DNA from: Anaeramoeba flamelloides
Taxonomy: Eukaryota; Metamonada; Anaeramoebidae
Assembly: GCA_027625915.1 (NCBI GenBank)
Contig: JANTQA010000036.1
Span: 3,467,501-3,531,500 of the forward strand
Length of the DNA stretch: 64,000 nucleotides
Reading direction: 5' to 3'
This document shows, piece after piece, positions 57,400 to 64,000 of this stretch. Position 1 is the first letter of the stretch; each line of letters opens with the position of its first letter. The notes beneath the pieces are model-generated. The model saw only the letters and a list, made by a program, of their open reading frames with translations, was not told where the DNA came from and made no database searches. Both the position numbers and the translations under genes were made by a program.

Positions 57400-58880
57400 T
57401 TCGAATAACAAAAAATAAAAGAAGATTTAAGTTAATTCAAAAATTAAAGACCCTTGGTTTTGGTTTATTAATAATCGTCTTCCTTTTTGAGAAAAAGAAT
57501 TTGAAAATATTAACTGGCAATCAAATAACTTAAAAGAATGAGAAATTGAACTGGATAAATATCGAATTAATCAATTAGAAAATAGCTCAAGTTGGAAATG
57601 TCGTTAGGTTTTTTTTAATTTATAAAATAAACTGAAAATTTTTGAAATTTTCTTTTTAAACTCTGTTTCAGTCAAAGGGGCCCAACGTTTTTTTCAAATA
57701 TCAATTATTTTATATAATTGACCTTTGAAGAACAAATAAGAAATAAACAGAATAATACACCTCAAAGAAATGTTGATACGTGTCTGAAAGAATATTAATA
57801 AATCAATAGCTTTTCTTAAAAATTTCAAAACTCAAATTCTTAGGGCCCTATTGAGAAAAACAACGATGTTTGTTTTGAACTTCTACTGGTATTTGAATAA
57901 TAAATATCAAACATTTTTCACTTCATTTTGCATACTTTTCTTTTAGAAATTAAGCCCTCAAACAAAGTTTGTTGGTATTTGTGGTCTCTATTTGAAAAAG
58001 GAAATGAAAATGACGTGAATATTTTTCACATTTATTAAACAAATATCAAGATCAAAGATCGAATTGAATTCCAATAGAAATCAATATCATTTCTCAACAA
58101 TCTTTACATGGTTTCAATGACCTTAGAATAACAAGTTTTGACCAAGTGACAATTGATCTTGCAATAAAAAATTTTTTGCAAATGAATGACGTTTTTAAAA
58201 AAAAATCGAAAAAAAAAACAAAAATGTGTAGAAATGTGAAAAAATGATTTCAATTTTAAAAATTTCCAAAATAAAATTTTTCTTCTAATATCTATGCAAA
58301 CCCTTTAAACACCATGTATTATACCATTACAACTGGCCCCTTTGACTGAAAAATAGTTTATTTCTCAAATTAAAAAAAAAAGCTAACTGCAGTTTTCCTG
58401 AATTCAAAAGAATATAGAAAAAAAATCTATGATTTTACTCTATTCTTTTAATTTTGGAAAACCTAATGACAAAGGATATTTAAAATGGAAGGGTTCAACT
58501 TCAATTTTAAAACTTCGAAATTTTAGAAATTATTTAAATAGATACTCTTATGTTATGAATAAAAATAAATTAAACTATAGTTAGATATGTAAAAAAAAAT
58601 AAATAATTTAGATATCATTGAAGTTATGGACCATTATCTATGGAATGGCTCAACCCATGAAAATAATCGTAAAATCGGGATATATCTCTTATTTTGTTTA
58701 ATAATAATATTTTCAATATTTTTGATATTATTACAAAAAAATATTCATCAAGTTTATTAATTTTAGTAGATAATAAACTTATCTTTGAGTCTTAAACAAG
58801 ATTCCTAAATAAAAATTTAGGAATTCGGTCACACAAGAGGGGCTAATAACTCCTCCCTTAAATAATAATAATAAAAAAAA
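57400..58880 (+). mobile_element. LINE-B fragment interrupted by other elements
   Basis: 57400-57612 keeps traces of a post-RT segment (ENINWQSNNLKE in one frame, then NSSSWKC). A break filled by palindromic modules and a family A MITE follows. From about 58490 the LINE resumes (WKGSTSILKLRNFRNYLNR; then MDHYLWNGSTHENNR, NNNIFNIFDIITKKYSSSLL, LVDNKLIFES) to a 3' tail AACTCCTCCCTTAAATAATA with A-run near 58878. The frame has several stops. It is related to LINE-A but has a different 3' end. Confidence 0.6.
57886..58047. mobile_element. MITE family A, copy 2
   Basis: Left end CTGGTATTTGAATAATAAAT after TA; right end TTTATTAAACAAATATC in inverted orientation. The order of internal blocks matches copy 1 at 2098. 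It lies within the interruption of LINE-B. Confidence 0.6.
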
Positions 58881-58884
58881 GGGC

Positions 58885-59135
58885 AAATTTTTTTGTTTTA
58901 TTGTGTAAGTGAGGTTTTTTTCGTTCCTCTTGTTTGCCGTTAGTTTTTTTTAATTTGAGAAATAAACCGAAAATATATTTAATTTTCTGTTTATTTCTCA
59001 AATTAAAAAAAAACCACCGTTAGTTTTCCAGAATTCAAAAGAATTGAGAAAAAACCGAGATTTTACTAAATTCTTTTAAATTCGTGAAAAGCTAGGCTCT
59101 CTTCAGCACTTGACTGCACTCTATGGCACTCACTA
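58885..59135 (-). mobile_element. palindrome-array element, minus orientation
   Basis: Read on the minus strand it starts with GAGTGCCATAGAGTGCAGTC and AAGTGCTGAAGAGAGCC linkers, then module A (about 59020-59095), then a near-perfect palindrome at 58944-59013 whose arms pair for 23 bp (AATTTGAGAAATAAAC and its inverse). It abuts the LINE-B tail, giving two elements tail to tail. Confidence 0.55.
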
Positions 59136-59165
59136 ATTCTTAAAATTTCAATTAAAATTTTTTTT

Positions 59166-59368
59166 AAAGATTTCGATATACTTGAAAAAAGACAAATTTT
59201 TCACAAGATTTGAGACACAATAAAAAATCCCAAATTAAGAATTATCTTTTGGACTTTTTTTTCACAAATTATTTATTTGAATTTGCATTTTGTATTTTTA
59301 ATTTGAAATTCAATTTTTGTGCCCTAAATTTTGTTGAACACTTGTGACTTAGTGGTCGAACGGACTGT
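59166..59368. mobile_element. possible decayed MITE family B copy
   Basis: Right end GTCGAACGGACTG before TTA and internal TTTTGTGCCCTAAATTTTGT resemble family B; the left end is not clear. Confidence 0.3.
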
Positions 59369-59585
59369 TAGAAAAAAAAAAAAGAAAAATAAATATATTA
59401 ACTGTCAAAAGAATCAAAACCCCGTTTCAGTCAAAGTGACCTATCCAAAAATGGAAAAATCACTTTATTTTTAGGAATCAACAATACCAAAAGTAGATTG
59501 TTTAGAAATACAGGAAATAATTAACATTATATTAGAGTCGATAATCAAAAAAGAAAACACGAACGAAATATAAATTTCCAAAATA

Positions 59586-59781
59586 CAGTCATTTCCACTT
59601 TTAAGGCACAAACTTACAACGAAATTTAAGTCACAATAAAAATCTCAAATTATGGCACAAAATTCAGATTCTAGTAAAATAAATTGTAAAAAAAAAAATT
59701 CTAAAAATTGTGCCTTAATTTGAGATTTTTTTGTACCTTAAATTTCGTTGTAAGTTTGTGACTTAAAAGTGGAACTGACTG
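59586..59781. mobile_element. MITE family B, best preserved copy
   Basis: TA outside both ends; left CAGTCATTTCCACTTTTAAG, right CTTAAAAGTGGAACTGACTG. The two halves pair over nearly the full 196 bp (GGCACAAACTT / AAGTTTGTGAC; AAATCTCAAATTATGGCACA / TGTGCCTTAATTTGAGATTT). Confidence 0.8.
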
Positions 59782-60390
59782 TAAAAAAAAAATTTAAATT
59801 ATTTTGGTCCCCATTCATTGGAATGTCTTGTGCAAAATATCTCAATTTCTTTAGAAAATTAAAATTGTTGACAATTATATTTTTGAATTGTTAATTTAAT
59901 CATTCTTAAAAGAAAATACAAAGTGTCTTCAATTTTCTGTATGTTAATTAATTTTTAATTGTAATATTTTTTTTTTTAATCAGGAATTGATATTAAAAAA
60001 TTTGAATAATAAATAAAAAAATTGAAATAAAAAAAAAAAATTACCAAAAAAAAGAAAAAGTAAAAAAATTTTACTCATTTAGAAAAAACAATCAAACTTA
60101 ATAAATATCGTAATTTAATTTTGAGTAGAATAATGAATTAATCTCATGGAATATATTCTATTTCTTTAATAAAACTGGGACCCCCTTTGACTGAAAAATA
60201 GTTTATTTTGAAAAAACAAAATAAAAAAAAAATCATAAAACAATATGAAAAATTTTTATTGTATAAAATCATTTGTTTCAAAAAAAAAAAATAAAAATAA
60301 AATAAAATAAAAGAAATATTAAAAGAGACAAAAAAAAAAAAAAAAAAGGGTTTTGATAAAACCAAAAAAAATTAAATTTCTTTAATTTCT
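59782..60390. other. 3' flank of the kinase/beta-helix gene
   Basis: AT-rich, with A-runs. No gene recognised. Confidence 0.4.
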
Positions 60391-63300
60391 TTAATCTGAT
60401 TCTACAACATTTTCATTAATAATCCCACCATTTGGTATTATATTTTCATCCATTTGTGGAAAGCAACCCTTTTTAATTAAGAATTGTATTCTTTCGTTTT
60501 CGTTTACTTTATTTTTTGTAAAAGATCCCGCGCCATTTTTGTAAACGAAAATCCCGCCGCCTTTATTTTCTGTTACTTTATTGTTATTGACCACTGGCGA
60601 AGATCCTGATTCGACGTCTATACCTCTTAATTGGTTTAAATAAATTTCATTATTGGTAATTTTACCTTTTGTATTTTGATAAGCAAAAATACCAGATCCT
60701 GTATTGTGATGGATTTTATTTTTTTCGACTACCGGGCTTGAGTTAATTTTGGCTTGGAAGCCGCTTAATGTGTTTCTAAAAATATTGTTTTTTTTATATA
60801 CGCCTGTGGATTGGTTGTATACAAATATTCCAGATTCCTCATTCCGGAAAATTTGGTTATTGAGCACCCTTGGGTTTGAGTTGTCCTTGCAGGCGATCCC
60901 TGTTTTACCATTTAAAAAGATTTCGTTGGACGAAATTTCCCCTTTGCCGTTTTCAAAAATGAAGCATCCCGCTTGTTGGTTATGGTGGATTTTACAGTTT
61001 TGGATTTGGGGGTCGGCGCTTGAGCGTATGGTCACCCCTGAGAGCTTATTAAAGGAAATGTCGCATTTGTGCAAGAGGCACGTGGATCCGTTCATCACAA
61101 CGACCCCGCCTTCTCCGTTTTTCGAAACCTTGGTTGTCAGGATATTAGACTGCGAATGGTTTGTAATAGCTATTCCTTGATAGCTGCACTCGATGACCTC
61201 ACAAGATTTCAAAGTACCCTTGGCCTTTTGGTGGAACACAACACCCACTCTGCCGTTATGAATTCGGCAATTTGTTATGACGGGATCTGCGCCTTTGCGA
61301 ATGGATAACGCGGCATTGCCGTTTCCTGCGATGTTGCATTTTTCCATCTCCAATTTCCCAGAAACGATATCAACAGCATAAAATTTTAGGCCCTTTTGCC
61401 TGAAAAAGATATTGGAAACTTTCCCGCTCGTGGTTCTAAAAGTAAAGGTGCTCTTTTGAGAGTTTTGAATAATCACATGTTTCTCATCCTTCGTTATACC
61501 CACAAACTCCAAATTTGGCTTTCTCACGGTGATCGATTCTGTATACGTGCCAGGTTGAATTTCGATGATGTCTCTGTTAATGGCACACTCTAGGGCTGAT
61601 CTTATTGTTGTAAATCTTGTTTCATGTCCCTTGGCATCAACAATAATCTTTCGGTTGCCATCAGTTAAAACAATAATTCCATTTTCATTAATTGGCGGAA
61701 AGTTTTTTGTGACATGCTCTCCTTTTTTGGTGAGCGGTGTTTTTAAATCCATGTCTAGTATTGACGGTTTTGAACTTTCCTTTGGCGTGGTGATAATATT
61801 TTTTATAATATCATTAATTGGAATTTCTTTTTTTTTTTTTATATATTTTTTGTCACTGCTTTTATTCTGCTCCTTATTATTCTTTATTCCATTACCCGTT
61901 TCGGTCTCCCCCCCTCCTTCTTCACCAATCTCATTCTCATTGTCTTTGTCTTTATCCATAAAGCTGATTTTTTCAATAAGAATTATTTTGTTATTTGATT
62001 GGGTAACATTATTTTGATCTTCGTTGGTGTCAAATTTGATTGTTCTTTCCTTAATTGTAACAATTTTATTATCAATAATTTTACCCCTGCCGCCTTCTGC
62101 CACATGGATTCCACCATAATTTTTTTCGATTATATTTAGTTGGATATTTGGACTAGATCTGGAACCTATTAAGATCCCAAATCCTCTATTCGACAGAATT
62201 TTATTTTTAATTAAATCACCATTTGTTTCGTTCATAATTTCAATCCCAGAGCTTCTATTCTTGGTAATTTGGTTATTTTTTAAAATAACCTTTGAAGCAA
62301 TTGATTTTAATCCGCAAATTTTATTTTCAGATATTTGATTTTCAATTATATGGACATCTGGTGATGTTGTTATTAAAATACCATGCTGTTGATTTTGTAA
62401 AATTTCATTTTGCTTGATCATCGCATGCTTGGCGTCTTCAAAAAAGATTCCACTTAAATGGTTTTTATAAATTAAATTTTCTTCAACAAAAAGCTTCCCC
62501 TGGTTCCTAATAGCTATACCATGACTACAGCCCGTTAATTCATTTCTTCGGATAATGGGTATCGACTTTGGCCCCTTTGATAAAATACATGCAAATGGAG
62601 GATTGGGACTAGTGCTTTGAATGTAACACCCTTCAATTCTTGTGTTTCCCTTAATAATTTCAACAATCCCAAAGTTAGATCTGACTTTATTGGTGTTATT
62701 TTCCAAGGTTAAATTGAACAATCCACAATTGTCTGCCTGGAATCGAAAAATGGGCCTTGCAGATGACGAGGAAATAATGATTGATTCTGCAGAAATGCTT
62801 TTTTTACCTTGAATTCTTAACCTTGGTATGGTGATATCTAGCCCATCAGTGTAATAAATCCCAGAAGATAACTCAATAATGTCTTCAGTTTGTGCCAAAT
62901 AAAGCGCTTCAGTTAAAGTTGTAACATTTTCACCTTCAGTCCCCACAGTGATAACAGTTCCGATCCTTCTATGCCCATATGAAAAGGATCCAAAGCTATT
63001 ATTAGAAAAATTTCCCTTAATTTCGTTACCATACTTTTGTTCATACCCCTTTTGTGATTTGGAGCGATTTTCTTTTTCTTCCATTTCTTGCTTTTGCTCT
63101 TGCTTTTGCTCTTGCCCTTGCTCTCGCTCTTGCTCTTGCTCTTGCTCTTGCTTTTGCTTTTGCTTGCTTTTTTCATCAATCTTTGGATCATCAACAAATA
63201 ATATTTTTGTTAATAAATTTAATTCCTCTTTTTTGGTTTTTCCATTCTGTTGCTCCTCTTGGATTTCTAATCTTTCAATAATTTCATCAAGTTGATTATA

Positions 63301-63552
63301 TACTTCTTCAAATGTTAACCTTCGATCAGGTTCTTCACTCCAACACGTTTCAATTAAAGTTTTAATTTCGGGATCAATTTGCTCGCTAATTTTCGGCCGT
63401 TTGGGGTTATTGTTTGTATTTTTAAAATGAAATGCAAAGATTTGATTCTCTGTTAAATCAAGGAATGGCCTTTCTTTGGAAATCATTTCTAATAAAATAA
63501 GTGAAAATGAATATACATCACATTGATAACTATAACTTTCTGCTCTTGCAAC
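60391..63552 (-). CDS. protein kinase (TKL-like) fused to two parallel beta-helix domains, 5' part outside window
   Basis: The last exon runs from an acceptor (AAAAAG, next to 63552) to TAA and encodes 1,053 residues. Residues 1-95 are the end of a protein kinase C-lobe: VARAESYSYQCDVYSFSLIL follows the place of the APE motif, then EMISKERPF and TLIETCWSEEPDRRLTFEEV, typical of TKL kinases. The HRD and DFG motifs must lie in exons beyond 64000. A Gln/Glu/Lys-rich linker (residues about 125-160) follows. Two right-handed beta-helix domains (CASH/NosD type, as in FBXO11) follow: residues about 198-500 and 620-1035, made of about 23-residue rungs such as SGIFVYNQSTGVYKKNNIF and GGIFVYKNGAGSFTKNKV, each introduced by a cap segment with TLTEALYLAQTEDIIEL or FTTIRSALECAINRDIIEI. 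The beta-helix may bind carbohydrate or protein. No signal peptide can be judged. Base composition is clearly less AT-rich than the flanks. Confidence 0.85.
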   Translation of the reverse strand, partial: VARAESYSYQCDVYSFSLILLEMISKERPFLDLTENQIFAFHFKNTNNNPKRPKISEQIDPEIKTLIETCWSEEPDRRLTFEEVYNQLDEIIERLEIQEEQQNGKTKKEELNLLTKILFVDDPKIDEKSKQKQKQEQEQEQEREQGQEQKQEQKQEMEEKENRSKSQKGYEQKYGNEIKGNFSNNSFGSFSYGHRRIGTVITVGTEGENVTTLTEALYLAQTEDIIELSSGIYYTDGLDITIPRLRIQGKKSISAESIIISSSSARPIFRFQADNCGLFNLTLENNTNKVRSNFGIVEIIKGNTRIEGCYIQSTSPNPPFACILSKGPKSIPIIRRNELTGCSHGIAIRNQGKLFVEENLIYKNHLSGIFFEDAKHAMIKQNEILQNQQHGILITTSPDVHIIENQISENKICGLKSIASKVILKNNQITKNRSSGIEIMNETNGDLIKNKILSNRGFGILIGSRSSPNIQLNIIEKNYGGIHVAEGGRGKIIDNKIVTIKERTIKFDTNEDQNNVTQSNNKIILIEKISFMDKDKDNENEIGEEGGGETETGNGIKNNKEQNKSSDKKYIKKKKEIPINDIIKNIITTPKESSKPSILDMDLKTPLTKKGEHVTKNFPPINENGIIVLTDGNRKIIVDAKGHETRFTTIRSALECAINRDIIEIQPGTYTESITVRKPNLEFVGITKDEKHVIIQNSQKSTFTFRTTSGKVSNIFFRQKGLKFYAVDIVSGKLEMEKCNIAGNGNAALSIRKGADPVITNCRIHNGRVGVVFHQKAKGTLKSCEVIECSYQGIAITNHSQSNILTTKVSKNGEGGVVVMNGSTCLLHKCDISFNKLSGVTIRSSADPQIQNCKIHHNQQAGCFIFENGKGEISSNEIFLNGKTGIACKDNSNPRVLNNQIFRNEESGIFVYNQSTGVYKKNNIFRNTLSGFQAKINSSPVVEKNKIHHNTGSGIFAYQNTKGKITNNEIYLNQLRGIDVESGSSPVVNNNKVTENKGGGIFVYKNGAGSFTKNKVNENERIQFLIKKGCFPQMDENIIPNGGIINENVVESD
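63075..63171 (-). repeat. Gln/Glu codon repeat in the kinase/beta-helix gene
   Basis: Hexanucleotide CAAGAG/CAAAAG-type repeats encode an alternating Gln-Glu/Lys linker. The plus-strand frames over it (Cys/Ser or Ala/Leu) are shadows. Confidence 0.8.
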
Positions 63553-64000
63553 CTTTTTGGGTTTTTTTATTTATTTTATTTTGATTTAATATTGATTTAT
63601 TTTTTATTTATTAGATATTTATTTTTTTTATTATATTGTTTGTATTTATTTTTTATTTAATAGAAATTTATTTTTTTTATAATAAATTTTTTAGTTATTT
63701 TTTTTTCCATAATTTTTTTTTTTTTTTTTTTTATTCAAAAATACGTAAAAATAAATTTATTGATTTTTAAAGATTTATTTTTTATATTTTATTTTTATTG
63801 TTTTATGTTTTTTTTTTTTTCTAGAAAATGTCAAAATTTCAGACAACTACTATTCACCAAAGATTTTTTAATTTTTTGAAAAATAAAGCTGAACGAAGAA
63901 AATTAAAATGGAAAAAGAATAAAATTGTAATGTATTTTTATATAAACTCAAACTTTTTCTTTGTAAAAATTAAAAGTATATAATTCTTGATAACTACTAA
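63553..64000 (-). other. intron of the kinase/beta-helix gene (partial)
   Basis: Upstream of the last exon the minus strand is extremely AT-rich with TTTATT repeats and no kinase sequence, so the preceding exon lies beyond the window end; the intron is at least about 450 bp. Confidence 0.5.

Noticed and set aside
60749-62017. Four plus-strand frames of 65-150 codons
   Set aside because: Antisense of the beta-helix coding region, without domain content.
62913-63295. Ser/Lys-, Cys/Ser- and Ala/Leu-repeat frames
   Set aside because: Alternative frames of the Gln/Glu repeat linker in the kinase/beta-helix gene.

Overview
The window is nuclear DNA of an AT-rich unicellular eukaryote. Spliceosomal GT-AG introns, nuclear tRNA genes followed by pol III T-runs, DENND6, casein kinase II beta and a BIG-type Sec7 protein together exclude a prokaryote or organelle. 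Host genes end in TAA, so TAA is read as stop. Lysine-, asparagine- and acidic-rich insertions inside conserved domains and a kinase joined to a parallel beta-helix recall amoeboid protists such as Anaeramoeba, but that placement is only a guess.

Host genes are sparse and sit between transposons. In order: a small three-exon gene, possibly histone-fold (929-1402, +); a large BIG-type Arf-GEF-like gene with an altered Sec7 domain (11332-16926, +, first exon not found); a histidine-phosphatase gene (21470-22207, +); DENND6 (24147-27853, -, three exons, 662 aa by my splicing); casein kinase II beta (32449-34150, -, three exons, 208 aa); two tRNA-Ile(AAU) genes in a duplicated block (37.9 and 41.7 kb, +); tRNA-Ser(GCU) (48.0 kb, -); a tRNA-Ser-like gene with a non-canonical anticodon arm (52.9 kb, -); and the 3' part of a kinase/beta-helix gene (60391-63552, -) whose 5' exons lie beyond the window.

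The rest is mostly repeat-derived. LINE-A is an APE-type non-LTR element: one long decayed copy (5232-9560, -) and several 3' fragments ending in a short palindrome. LINE-B is a related LINE whose 3' region carries strings of different roughly 60-70 bp palindromes joined by short conserved linkers; similar arrays also occur alone, with a LINE-B-like tail, inside LINE-A, inside DENND6 intron 2 and inside CK2-beta intron 2. Several inverted-repeat (MITE-like) families are present with two or more copies each, some flanked by TA (Tc1/mariner-like) and some by TTAA, plus one IS5/Harbinger-type transposase with a single in-frame stop.

The host genes point to membrane traffic (DENND6 acting on Rab GTPases, BIG-type protein acting on Arf), and kinase signalling (CK2 regulatory subunit, TKL-like kinase). 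They are not arranged as an operon. The most novel-looking item is the palindrome-array family; the most notable host gene feature is the Sec7 domain that lacks its catalytic glutamate.
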